From the NCBI GenBank assembly GCA_030386875.1, contig CM059575.1, positions 43,430,859 through 43,494,858 on the forward strand: DNA of 64,000 bases, read 5' to 3'. Positions within the stretch are counted from its first letter, which is position 1. Each line of letters opens with the position of its first letter. This document shows positions 18,601-28,850 of this stretch, piece after piece. The notes below the pieces were generated by a model. The model ran no database searches, was not told the origin of the DNA, and worked only from the letters and a program-made list of their open reading frames with translations. The stretch comes from Morinoia aosen (Eukaryota; Arthropoda; Malacostraca; Amphipoda; Talitridae). A program made the position numbers and the translations under genes.

Positions 18601-19857
18601 GGGCGATTGTCAACCAATCTGATGAAATGGCTTCAAATGGTTTTCCAACGAGGTGGAAGGATGTGGAATGGTTACCAACGAGGTGGAGGGGTGTGGAATG
18701 GTTACCAACGAGGTGGAGGGGTGTGGTAGGGTTACCTGCGAGGTGGAGGGGTGTGGAATGGTTACCAACGAGGTGGAGGAGTGTGGAATTCTTACCAACG
18801 TGGTGGAGGGGTGTGGAATGGTTACCAACGAGGTGGAGGGGTGTGGAATGGTTACCAACGAGGTGGAGGGGTGTGGAATGGTTACCAACGAGGTGGAGGG
18901 GTGTGGAATGGTTACCAACGAGGTGGAGGGGAATGGAATGGTTACCAACGAGGTGGAGGGGTGTGGAATGGTTACCAACGAGGTGGAGGGGTGTGGAATG
19001 GTAACCAACGAGTTGGAGGGGTGTGGAATGGTTACCAACGAGGTGGAGGGGTGTGGAATGGTTTCCAAGGAGCTAGAGGTGATAGGAATTGTAACCATGG
19101 AGTCGCTAATGGAATCTATGTTGCCGAGAATTTTTACGAAAGTGAAGAAGACTCTTTGCTCGATGACGAAAGTGAAAGCGAATTCAGGATTTCCTTTTAT
19201 CCTGATGAGAATTGCTCTAGCTCTGAAATATTTGAAATTGGGGGAATTGTCCAAGAAAGGTTTTACGCAGAACCTGATTCTTCAGATTTCTATTATACTA
19301 ATGAGGAAAGTGAAGATGACGGTTTCTTTCATGACAGTGACAGCGAATCTGATGAGCATGACGAACATTATGATAGCGAAGAAAACGATGATTATCCAGC
19401 AAATAATGGCGGACAAGAATACTACAACGTTCAATTATATTATGATGACGCTGAAAATGATGGTGATGAAATAGATAATGACAATAATATCCCCAGAGAC
19501 TTTCACTCTAACACGAGTGAAGATAGTAATGGGGATGACGATGGTGGTGAAATTGATAACGGAGACGACAATTTGGAAACTGTCACTTTATTAGGTCCTT
19601 TCCTCGTCATTCTTCCTTGTGACAATCCCTACTATCACGTTGGAATGATTGCTGAACATGTAAGCCGGGGTAATTACGAAGAACATCGGCAAAGCAACTC
19701 TGAAGGTCACGTGCCGCCCACGTCCATCGCCAGCGCGAACTTCGGGGCCGCGCGACGTCCGGTGTGGATGCCGGCGAAGGTGATGGCTCTCAGCAAGCCC
19801 AGGCGCGTCCTCCAGCCTCTAACGCAGGCAGCAGTTATACTGCAGTGTTGCTTATAG
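18601..19857 (+). CDS. Gly/Trp-rich 10-residue-repeat and acidic C-terminal region, unknown product
   Basis: The frame reads (GGVWNGYQRG)n over about 18640-19070. It continues without a break into a unique acidic, Ser/Tyr-rich region (NFYESEEDSLLDDESESEF, then FHDSDSESDEHDEHYDSEEN), a hydrophobic patch (TVTLLGPFLVILPCDNPYY), and ends at a TAA in 19855-19857. A TAG at 18727-18729 interrupts the repeat near its start, so the clean frame runs 18730-19857. Just upstream, 18573-18640 reads GVIGCDLENRAIVNQSDEMA in another frame, implying a further phase change. The shared acidic style suggests this is the 3' part of the same gene as 16223-18582. The last ~50 codons (19690-19830) are abruptly GC-rich. 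No homologous family was recognised. The composition resembles secreted structural or adhesive proteins, which is inference only. Confidence 0.55.
18640..19075 (+). repeat. 30-bp tandem array, unit GGAGGGGTGTGGAATGGTTA plus CCAACGAGGT
   Basis: About 14 units of 30 bp encode GGVWNGYQRG in the frame continuous with the downstream acidic region. Most units are identical. Exceptions include GTGTGGTAGGGTTACCTGCG at 18721-18740 (introduces the TAG) and GGGAATGGAATGG near 18930. Confidence 0.97.
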
Positions 19858-20031
19858 TTTTAGTAGAATCCATCCATCACTAACGAACAATGTCCACAGC
19901 TCTATATTTCCTCAGTTTGCACTAAACGCAATACATACGTCTGGATTGCCATTTCCGTTACATGGTTTTCGCGATTTGACTAATCGGATGCATTTGCTTC
20001 AAATAATAACCTTCAACGAATTCCACATGGA
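19858..20031. other. Spacer between repetitive gene and small secreted-protein-like ORF
   Basis: No ORF. This interval would hold the 3' UTR of the upstream gene or an intron and 5' UTR for the next. No firm polyadenylation or promoter signal was recognised. Confidence 0.3.
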
Positions 20032-20310
20032 ATGCTTCCTCAATTTCTATTCTTTGCTTGCTTTCTATTAGGTATTAGTTTAATCAGATCATTACCAGGT
20101 GCTGCTTTCATCTCAGGTGTCATCAATCCCAACCACCATTTCGTGCAATCATTCGGAAATTTCGGACTGGCTTGGACAAATTATGCTTGGGACATTATTG
20201 ATTATGGCATAAATGCCCTCGGAGAGCCCTATATGGTCACTGCCGACGGACTCTTGATTGGACTGAGCTTTTACTACGGACCACCTGCTTGTTGTTCGAG
20301 TGAAATCTAG
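20032..20310 (+). CDS. Small protein with signal-peptide-like N-terminus, unknown function
   Basis: A 92-codon frame starts MLPQFLFFACFLLGISLIRS, followed by LPGAAF, which fits a secretory signal or a membrane anchor with cleavage after the small residues. The mature part, with NPNHHFVQSFGNFGLAWTNY and GLSFYYGPPACCSSEI at its end, is rich in aromatic residues and contains two adjacent Cys and no known domain. It lies 175 bp downstream of the repetitive gene on the same strand and in the same phase, so it may instead be a 3' exon of that gene. I favour a small secreted protein, because the codons read well and the hydrophobic start is clear. There is no repeat partner in the window. Confidence 0.45.
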   Translation: MLPQFLFFACFLLGISLIRSLPGAAFISGVINPNHHFVQSFGNFGLAWTNYAWDIIDYGINALGEPYMVTADGLLIGLSFYYGPPACCSSEI

Positions 20311-21173
20311 TCAAGATGTTGTACTTATATTGTAGAATGAGTGTAAAATCCTTTTCAAAACGTTTAGACTCATTCTTTTGGAACGATCAACTGAAATGCG
20401 GAAATTTGAAAAATATTAGAAACATGCAAGGAAATAGAGAAGCGGTGGGCGTACTTTAATCTCTCACTTCACTGATTAAGTCAATAAAATATTACGTTTA
20501 TTTTCTGCGTCTTTTTAAAATATCAGATATAAGTCTTTTACATCGAGTTTAGTTTAGATAGAAAAGAAAGAAAAGAAAAACATTTTATATCCAATAAAGT
20601 ACAAACATGAAATGTCGATACATTGGTTTTTAAATCATCCTAACATTAACATCCTTAACTGATTATAATACATTGGTATCGTAATACCCGTGTAAAATGT
20701 TGAAACAAAAATGATTGACAGAAAAGCACAACAAAAATGAGTTCCTTTCCTTGCCTAATCTGATTTCGAACTAAGAGAACACAATCCTCGCGACGCTCGT
20801 TTGAAAAACACTTTCATTGGTGCGCACAACTATTCAAATAAAAGCGAAAAATGCATTCAAATACCTTAGCATAGAGACCCTTAATTGCTATTTATACATG
20901 GTTATCGTAATACCCATGTTAAGTGTTGAAACAAAGGATTTAGATCCTTAATTGCTATTCATACATAGTTATCATAGTACATATGATAATTATCGACACA
21001 GGAGTCAGAGAGAAGCACAAGTTAATAAACAATAAACAGTAATATGCTTAAAAGGATCGTTTGCATTTGGAGTGCGGCACTAAGTTTCAGTTTCTGTGTT
21101 TCAATTTCTAAGTTTCAATTCCTGAAATTTTGCTAGAAAGTAAAAATTCATTTTATTTTTCGTTTGCTAAGTC
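20311..21173. other. Intergenic, with a decayed ~60-bp triplicated motif
   Basis: Three diverged copies of CCTTAA-TG-TTAT-TACAT-GGTTATCGTAATACCCATGT followed by GTTGAAACAAA lie near 20650-20715, 20878-20930 and 20945-21000. No coding signal. TATTGTAGAATGAGTGTAAAA and AATAAAATATTACG near 20325 and 20483 could hold polyadenylation signals for the ORF just upstream. Confidence 0.4.
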
Positions 21174-21397
21174 TGTTATACTTCAGTATAACTGTAAGAG
21201 GAGTGACGTTAAGAATTGGACGAAGCGATTGGCCAACGTTCTTGTCCATAAAAAAATCTAGAAGAACCATAAGTCTGTGAATCAACGAAGGAGCGCATCA
21301 TGTCATCTATACCTTCTGGAAGAATCTTCGTTTGGACGTCGACGAAACAAGGAACCTCAACAGAAGATGCCAGGAACATCAACGAATAATCTTGTAT
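21174..21397 (+). repeat. Repeat X, copy A, left part
   Basis: The unit starts TGTTATACTTCAGTATAACT, a small foldback (GTTATAC...GTATAAC), and matches 33701-33926 almost base for base up to CGAATAATCTTGTAT. The match then resumes on the far side of LINE-1 copy 2 at 25806. Class unknown. The TG start is compatible with an LTR-type end, but no matching CA end or target duplication was found. Confidence 0.85.
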
Positions 21398-21808
21398 CTG
21401 AAGGACATCAACATCGACCTCAGTGATGCTGACATCACGTCAGCTAACAGAATGGGAAGAAAACCACTAAGTGGAAACGAGGATCGAAGAAACATCGCTT
21501 TCGAACTGAAACATTACAACAAAAAACGTGAAATTCTCTCTGCCTGCCGAGTAAATAAACCAACGTTCTATATAAATGAATATCTAATACCTTCACGAGC
21601 CAAGATCATGTACACCTTGAGAGTAGCCAAGAGAAATTTCCCGGAAAAAATCGGAACCCCGAGGACCCAAGATGGAAACATCTTCGCATTCATCCCTGGA
21701 CAACCGGACTCGAGACGTCAGATTAACACGCCAGAAGAGCTCGACCAATACCTGATGCGGCAACTGGATAAATCATCGAATCAGGTCTTGGGTGTTCACC
21801 TCAATTAG
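21398..21808 (+). pseudogene. LINE-1 ORF1, 5'-truncated nucleic-acid-binding protein
   Basis: The frame from the insertion junction reads LKDINIDLSDADITSANRMG, then RRNIAFELKHYNKKREILSA, FYINEYLIPSRAKIMYTLRV and DGNIFAFIPGQPDSRRQINT. This follows the RRM/C-terminal pattern of LINE ORF1 proteins (L..L.I.l...DI..a.RlG; i.V.l......r..il......; iyin..Lt....r.l...r). Its role would be RNA binding and chaperone activity in the retrotransposition particle. Upstream residues in the same frame (from 21332) come from repeat X and are not part of the protein. The start codon is lost by 5' truncation. Confidence 0.8.
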
Positions 21809-22459
21809 GTATCAAAACATGTACCTGTGTCAAATTATATACTCGTATGCCAATAAAGCCTAGAATTCTATAACTTTACACTAGATCTTCAAACTGCATA
21901 ACTTCATGTCATGAATCAGTTTCAACCTCTAAAGATATATACGGCAGTTTTACCTCAATTTTGACAATCTTATGACAGATATATATGAACATTTATGACA
22001 ACTGTATTGGAAATTGCAACAGCACCATCAGCAATTTGTACCTACCAATATTATGATGGAATATTGATATCCACCTTGTTCACCTTTCCTCGTAAATTGT
22101 ATGTAATTTTTAACCAACAAACTATTATTATGTGTAAAACATATTAGCTGATTAGATTATCATCGTCGCTAAATTTTTTTCTATTTATCTTTATTTTTTT
22201 TAAAACTTTATTACCTGTTGTATGTGAACTTTGTAACAACGCCTTCAGCAATTTGTGCGCATCAATTTTGTATATTGAACTCCAATATTAATCGCTATTG
22301 GCTGAGTATTGAGTGTACCCACGAAATCACGCTAGATTTCTTACTCTTTTCTATACTTTCTAAGCTAGTTTTTAGATAGATATATCCTTTTAATCTTGAC
22401 TCTGTACTTCGTTTTAAGTTGTACAATAGTACGTACTGCCTACTGTTTACTAATTTTGA
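21809..22459 (+). other. LINE-1 inter-ORF region
   Basis: About 650 bp of AT-rich sequence without ORFs separates ORF1 and ORF2. This is long for a CR1-like element, in which the ORFs are usually close. It is either a family trait or secondary decay; copy 1 does not extend this far, so the two cannot be compared. Confidence 0.5.
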
Positions 22460-25399
22460 ATGACTGATCACGCTGATATATTAGATGAAATCGACCCGGA
22501 TCTCAATCATTTGAACAGAATATTTCCAAACCTAAACGACTCTGAAAACTGCAGATATACTAACATATCAAAATTCAACGAATCTATACGAATAACCCGG
22601 CAGGATTTTTCGCTACTGTGTTGGAACTGTAGGTCACTCTATCCAAAATTGGAAGAGATACAATGCACTATTACTGAACTTAAGTATACCTTAGATGTGA
22701 TTAGCTTCACCGAAAGCTGGCTAGATGACTCGACCAAAGACATGATTAAATTTGAAAATTATCATAGTTACCATTCGCGACGAAAAAACAAGCGAGGCGG
22801 GGGCATCAGTACATACATTTCTAAGCACATGGATTCGAGAATCATAGCAAGTGCAACACTGAATCAGGATCATATAGAATCATTATTCGTAGAACTGTCT
22901 AGAGATGGCAAACGAATTGTGCTTGGAACGGTGTATAGGCCGCCTACAGCCTGTCCTATATCCTTCCTTAATGAGCTTAATCGAATTATTTCTCAGTTCA
23001 ACAGGTCCTTCTACAATGACATAATAATATGCGGTGACTTCAACTATGATTTGCTGAAACATGAAAGCTATGAACCAATCTCTAATTTCTTAAATGCATT
23101 TCATTCTAAATCTTTCCTTCCGATCATCACAAAGCCAACACGAATAACCTCAGAATGTGCCACGCTGCTTGACAATATCTTTATGACAGACCCAAGTGAT
23201 TTTCTTGCTGGAATAATTACTTCTGACTTATCAGATCATTTTCCAGTTTTTCTTATTAAGAAAAATGTCTATCTTGCGTGCACCAAAGCACGGGCTGAAA
23301 CTTACTCATATCGTAAAATAAACGAATCAAATTTAGAAGAAATGCGCACCGTTCTAGAAGATTTAATGCCAACATTGCACATCACCCAACAAAACAATAA
23401 TGCAAGGAGCATTGATGAATCAGTAGTAAAGTTGACTGAAACTATAATGAACGCATACAACCAGTGTTGCCCAATTGTAACTCGTACAGTTACCCCGAAA
23501 AATAAACAAAAGCCCTGGATTACTAGAGACATCGTGATAAATATAAAGAAACGCCAAGCGTACCTAGCTCTCCTTTGCGAAGGGCGAATATCTAGAGAAA
23601 CATATAACCGATTCAGAAACTATGTGACAAACCAGATATGAACATCAAAAAAGAGCTACTTTACCCTCAAGTTTACTCAATTCAAAGCTGACGTTAAAAA
23701 GACTTGGCGCCTCCTTAACTCTTGTTATAAACCGAATAACGCCGAAAAAAAGAAAATTGGTTATATCACTCAAGATAATGTAAAATACCATGAGAAGAAT
23801 GAAATTGCTAATCTCTTCAACAACTTCTTTGTAAACGTAGGGAAAACTATAGCCAATGGTATTCCAAGTGAACCTACTGATCACGTGGAATTTATGGATC
23901 ATATTCGAGAACACAACTCCTTTTTCTTTACGCCTACAAACTCCTCCGATGTAATTGCGTGCATAAACAACATGAAAAATAAATCGAGTGGGTTACAAAC
24001 GTTTCCTACTAAAATACTTAAAATAATTGCTGATATTGTGGCCCCGCTGATATCCAATATTATTAACCAGTCTCTCTTACTAGGCCCTTTCCCGAACTCC
24101 GTCAAAGTTGCTAGAGTAACCCCTATCTTTAAAAATGGTGAAAAAACCTGTGTAAACAATTATCGACTTATCTCCATGTTACCAATTATTAGCAAGGTAT
24201 TCGAGAAAATTGTGTATAAAAAAGTGTACTCTTATTTTGAACAAAAATCATTTCTCTATGATAAACAATACGGCTTTCGCTGTAAAAAATCAACAAGACA
24301 GGCAATATTAAATCATTTACAATTCCTTTATTCTAATATAGATAACGGAAAGACTGTCTTCTCTGTATTTCTTGACTTTCGAAAGGCATTCGATTGTGTG
24401 GACCATAACATATTACTCTCGAAACTTCATTGTTATGGCATTCGTGAGGTTGCCCATGATTGGTTCAGATCATACCTAACAAATCGGAAGCAATACGTTG
24501 TCATTGACGACGCAAAATCGGACCCACAAAAAATTAGCCATGGAGTTCCACAAGGATCTGTTCTTGGGCCTCTCCTTTTTCTGATTTTTATCAATGATAT
24601 TATTAAATCTACATCATTTTTTAAATTCATACTTTTTGCCGATGACAGTACGCTTTCTGCGGTCCTTCCGAACGAAAATCCCACTACGATTGCGGAGAGT
24701 ATAAATAATGAACTCCATAAGGTTTCACTGTGGCTTAAAGCTAATAAAATAAGCCTCAATATCGATAAAACAAATTATATTACGTTCTCATACAAGAAAA
24801 ATATATCTCTACCATCCATTAAAATTGGCGAAGGTGAAATCAAAGAAACCAACTCATGTAAATTTCTGGGCATCATAATAGATAAACATCTGACCTTCAA
24901 AGAGCACATCACTCATATTAGTTCTAAATTATCAAAATCTATCGGAATCCTGAATAAAGTTAAAAATTTCCTGCCTGAAACAGCCTTACTAATGCTTTAT
25001 CGAACGCTCATTTCACCATACCTGCAATACGGAATAGAAGCATGGCATGGAACTGATAAAAATAAAACTAATATAATTTTTACTCTGCAAAAAAGAGCCA
25101 TCAGAGCGGTAAAGAACCTAGAATATAATGCTCACACAAATGATTCATTCAAAAATTTACAAATACTTAAACTCTCGGATCTCTACAAAATCTCCATCTG
25201 CAATTTCATCTACAAAACATTAGCTAATGATGGCGACAATAGCCTTCAACAGTTATTAACTGTTGTTGCCGCTCGCAACATAAGTATACTATTCGTTGGA
25301 ACTAAAACCTGGAACTCAATACCTGCGGAGATCCGTGAAAGTAATTCTTACAAGGTATTTAAAAGAAATCTTGAGTCTCACTTCTTATCAGAATACTAG
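22460..25399 (+). pseudogene. LINE-1 ORF2: endonuclease and reverse transcriptase with one nonsense codon
   Basis: A single frame of 980 codons is open except for TGA at 23639-23641, where copy 1 has CGA (Arg); this is a CpG-type transition. The N-terminus is MTDHADILDEIDPDLNHLNR. The endonuclease spans about residues 45-265 (LLCWNCRS, SFTESWLDD, GTVYRPP, IICGDFNYDL, SDLSDHFPVF). The reverse transcriptase spans ~540-770 (VARVTPIFKNGEK, FLDFRKAFDCVDH, GVPQGSVLGPLLFLIFINDI, and an intact FILFADDSTL). Near the C-terminus a short in-frame replacement (LLTVVAARNIS) shortens the segment relative to copy 1. With all catalytic motifs present, this copy is close to a complete ORF2 and inserted relatively recently. 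Confidence 0.93.
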
Positions 25400-25805
25400 T
25401 CGTGTAAGATCACCAAGTCAAATCCTGCCTCCTACATGTCTGGTCCTAATAATGCAATTTGCCATGAGTAATATCGCCGATTTTCAGTCTGCTCCCAAAT
25501 CGTTATCGAATATACTGTTAAATATTGTCCATATGACCTATATTGTAAAATTAAACATCAATATCGAGTTCATTATCCTGTTGATCAGTCTAATGCGAAA
25601 CTAGGCTAAGTGAATTAGGTTAAACATTATTGTACGCCCTAGAATAATGTAATGGTAGGATGCCCTAGAAGTCGCTGAACTTATTCGGGCCCACAGGTAG
25701 CTATACTCAACTCTGACCATTGTATTAGACTTAAGAAACATTCTACCTCTGTATCTCCTGTGGTAAATAAATTGTTTAAAATTGTTTAAATTGTTTAAAT
25801 TGTAT

Positions 25806-26630
25806 AATGTTTTACTTAATATTAATAGTGTGTTAATGGGGAATATTAGAATACATATATTAACATAAGTAAGTACATATGTATTTGAATTGTTTTAGGA
25901 AATATCTTCCATTCATATATCAATCTTGTGATACCGTTATTACTAGTCAGCATCTCAAATGATCGCGTCACCAAGAGCGTTGCTTTTGAAAAGGGAGAAT
26001 CAGTGAGGCCGTGACAACCGTTGAGTTAGGAGCTCAGAACACGTCGTGATGGCCGGTCCATTTGGGGGCTGGCTAGGGCTTTGTCTTTCTTGTAACATTT
26101 TGTAACCAAGTGAACTACGCATATATTATCAAGTAACGTAAATTAATTGGTTGTCACGGAACACATATAAGCTACCTTTCCTGGAGTCCTCAGATAAAAT
26201 AAGTCCCATTCATATAACACTTATCCGTTCTAATGCATCCTCATTTCTTTCCTCTGTGCAATAGGTAATTCATAGAAACATTCAGCGAACATCCGATGTT
26301 TTATTAAATGTGACTAGGTGCGTTGGATCCATTTTGATTATTTCTGTGTCAAGTTTAGAATATAAATAGTGATGTCAATGCCTCGTGAATTTCCCCTTAA
26401 ATAAGAAAAGAATTATCGTTTCTGTTGAAGAGAAAAGGTTAACCCGCTTATATTAATTGTTTATTAAATAACGTAAAATACTAATTATATTGGAGACGTT
26501 GAAAAGTCTCGATTGATCTTTATTGACAAAATTAAATAATTGTGGCCTTAAGTCACGACGATTATCAGCATAAATTACAGCAGCTGAAAGAAACAACGAC
26601 GAATTATGCAGGAAGAGAAGAGCGCCATGA
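25806..26630 (+). repeat. Repeat X, copy A, right part
   Basis: It continues repeat X beyond the LINE insertion and matches 33927-34717 with few differences, for example the shared GGCCGTGACAACCGTTGAGT and GGTTGTCACGGAACACATAT. The right limit is near AGCGCCATGA. Copy B lacks about 35 bp just before it. No ORF is shared between copies. Confidence 0.88.
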
Positions 26631-28008
26631 AAATTGGTGCGCAACGATTGTGGATATTTTGATTCCTTTTCTTCATAATAAGAGTTAAATTTCCCTTATC
26701 CATTCCTCCGAAGCAATTAAAGCTCGAGCCTACTAAAAATTAACACCAAACATTTTAACCTCTTGACAGATTCGATAACTTCTATCTCCATAATAAACTA
26801 AACCCGTTTCATTCAGAGTGTACGTTAGGATGATATTAACCGAATTTTATCATGTATTTCATGTAATTTTATATTATAGATATATTTCTTTGCATTTATT
26901 ATTTCCTATGTACGTGTGAACCTTGCCTTGATAGCTAATTAAAATTTAATTCATGTATCAACCATTAGTATATGTCCATTGATCATAGCTTTTAATATGT
27001 CAAACCGTTTGAATTATATAGAATTCGATAATTCGATTATTTTTATCTAAAACCATTTAATTACTTAATATAAATTTAATATCGTGCACCATTCAATTTA
27101 TCATACTACGAATTAACTGTACTTCGATGATTTGTGTGAAAATTATAAAATGATACTATATAAATTTCATCATTCTGCCGTGTAATTCCGACTCAGGACG
27201 CTATTTTGTTTGAGAAAAGCCTAGGCAGCTTCGATAGCGACAGACGCTTCGAATCAAATTTCCCTCATCTTATGCCATTAAAATATAAATTTAGAATCCA
27301 AATCCCATATTATACATTTAAAAATAAATAATAATTTGAAAACTTCCCTTAAATTCGACTTTGTAAATGAAACATTCAATAAATTATCTACTTAAAATTC
27401 TATCATATGTATACGCTAAAGAAAATTCATTTAGAGTAAAATTCAATCAATCGGAATGATGTTTTCGCATAACTACAAATATAACTTTGCACATTCTGAT
27501 TTCATATAATTATCGTAAATATTATAGTGGTAAATTTATTGTAATTTTATTTCATTCTGATGCCCGTGTCAAAATTACAATTTCAATGCATTTTTCCATC
27601 ATGTAATGAACGTCTGCTTCTATATTTGAATGTTGATATGCCAGACGTGAGGTTATGGAGTAATGGAATGTGGACCGAATGTTCAGGACTCGCTGTGTAG
27701 CAGGTGTGGTACTCTGGTGCTCAGGGCTCACTTGGTTTACAAATATCCTTCTCCCTTCGCCTGGTCATTAATCTCAGCTCTACCCTGTCGTTCGAAACCA
27801 CTAGACTGAATTCAGCCACTGCTTCTTGCTGTGGTAGACTTTTGAACTGCTTTGCTATTGTGTTGAGAAACTTAGGAGGTAAACTTGGAGCTTAGGGTAA
27901 ATGTTTAAATGCTTAAGTTTTGATGTAATATCTTAAACATATGATGCGTAGTAACGTAAAAATATAATAGTTTTATTTAAAATTTGCAATTTACATATAT
28001 ATAAAACT
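26631..28008. other. AT-rich sequence, no recognisable feature
   Basis: About 1.4 kb with no repeat partner in the window and only short chance frames, such as 63 codons at 27704-27895. Confidence 0.35.
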
Positions 28009-28329
28009 TTGAATTACGAACACGATCTAAATAAAGAATTATATTTTATGTTAAAAGTATTTCTCGATGAGGAAAACGTCATGAGAATATTGAAGGATGA
28101 TCATCTCAATAATATGATACAGGAATTTACGATAAATTACAATTTTTTGAGCTTTATTGATACACGCTTCACATTAAATAAAAATTGCTGGAGAACTTTG
28201 TCATATGACGTACTCAATATTAATGCATTATTTAAAAATTTAATTCTCTTGCTCCGCATTATATTTAGAATTTTAATGTCATTCGAAGCAGTGGAATATT
28301 ATTTTAAGTTCAATTTGTCTAATATGTGA
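28009..28329 (+). CDS. Hypothetical 106-codon ORF, weak support
   Basis: The frame starts MNYEHDLNKELYFMLKVFLD, continues LFKNLILLLRIIFRILMSFE and ends before TGA at 28327-28329. It is rich in Leu, Ile, Phe and Asn with no recognised family. In AT-rich DNA a frame of this length can occur by chance. It is listed only because it has a balanced composition with D/E residues and an amphipathic hydrophobic segment at residues 78-92. Confidence 0.2.
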   Translation: MNYEHDLNKELYFMLKVFLDEENVMRILKDDHLNNMIQEFTINYNFLSFIDTRFTLNKNCWRTLSYDVLNINALFKNLILLLRIIFRILMSFEAVEYYFKFNLSNM

Positions 28330-28439
28330 GCACAGAGGTAGAATGAGACGAGATGCTAGGATATGTGTGTGAGAGATGAATGGGAACTTGTCTAGAACGA
28401 ATGAAATTCACAAGAACGCTGAATAACAATAACGATGAT

Positions 28440-28850
28440 TTCAGTTGTTGCTGTCGCTGATGGTGCGCTGCAGCCAGCACCACTACCGGCGTACCGCCAC
28501 ACCATCGACTTCGCTCACCACCACGGGTTCAACCACTCCCACACCATCGATTCCGCTCACGACCACGGATTCAAACCACGCGCTCCCACACGCTCTAGAC
28601 AGGCAGCACCCACACCATCGACTCCGATCACCACATCGGCGCTTGAGCCACCACACACAACAACCTGAGCTTACGCTACGCACTGACATAGAAAACGAGA
28701 CGTAGAAAACTACACACCAGATGGTTCAGTCGACTGCTGCGGCAAAGTTTTATACGGAGGTCCAGCTCACAGAAAACAACTGCCACAGAAAATTTTCTAC
28801 GGAGGTCCAGCGCACAGAAAACGACGCCCTTTTAAAATTTAAAGGTAATA
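28440..28850 (+). repeat. GC-rich patch with short internal repeats
   Basis: CACACCATCGA(C/T)TC(C/G)GCTCACCACCACGG-like units recur at 28497-28580 and again near 28610. A second pair, TTTT-TACGGAGGTCCAGC-CACAGAAAAC, occurs at 28748-28780 and 28793-28825. Proline/histidine-rich frames here follow from the repeats. The patch stands out from the AT-rich surroundings and may be the edge of a mobile element. Confidence 0.5.

Larger units (their letters stand above)
21398..25799 (+). mobile_element. LINE-1 family (CR1-like) retrotransposon, copy 2, 5'-truncated, inserted into repeat X
   Basis: It is bounded by TTGTAT at 21392-21397 and (T)TGTAT at 25800-25805, a 5-6-bp target duplication. The uninterrupted site CGAATAATCTTGTATAATG is preserved at 33911-33930 in the other X copy, which fixes both ends. 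It carries the C-terminal two-thirds of ORF1, a long inter-ORF spacer (21809-22459), a complete-length ORF2 with one nonsense codon, a 3' UTR, and a terminal tandem tail (AAATTGTTT)n. The 5' end begins inside ORF1 at CTGAAGGACATC. Confidence 0.95.

Noticed and set aside
16343-18613. A 756-codon minus-strand open frame rich in Arg, Pro and Ser.
   Set aside because: It is open only because the 21-bp units contain no stop in that frame. The unique edges encode sensible acidic protein on the plus strand and unlikely His/Tyr/Cys-rich text on the minus strand.
18627-19474. Alternative plus frames through the 30-bp array (PTRWRGVEWL and VTNEVEGCGM repeats).
   Set aside because: All frames of a 30-bp repeat without stops stay open. 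Only the GGVWNGYQRG frame continues into a long, compositionally consistent unique region with its own stop.
21332-21397. The codons upstream of the LINE-1 ORF1 fragment as its genuine N-terminus.
   Set aside because: The same bases occur in repeat X copy B without the LINE, so they belong to X. The LINE begins at 21398.
25806-26630. Repeat X as a solo LTR.
   Set aside because: The TG start is suggestive, but no CA end, polyadenylation layout or target duplication could be matched between the two copies, so the class is left open.
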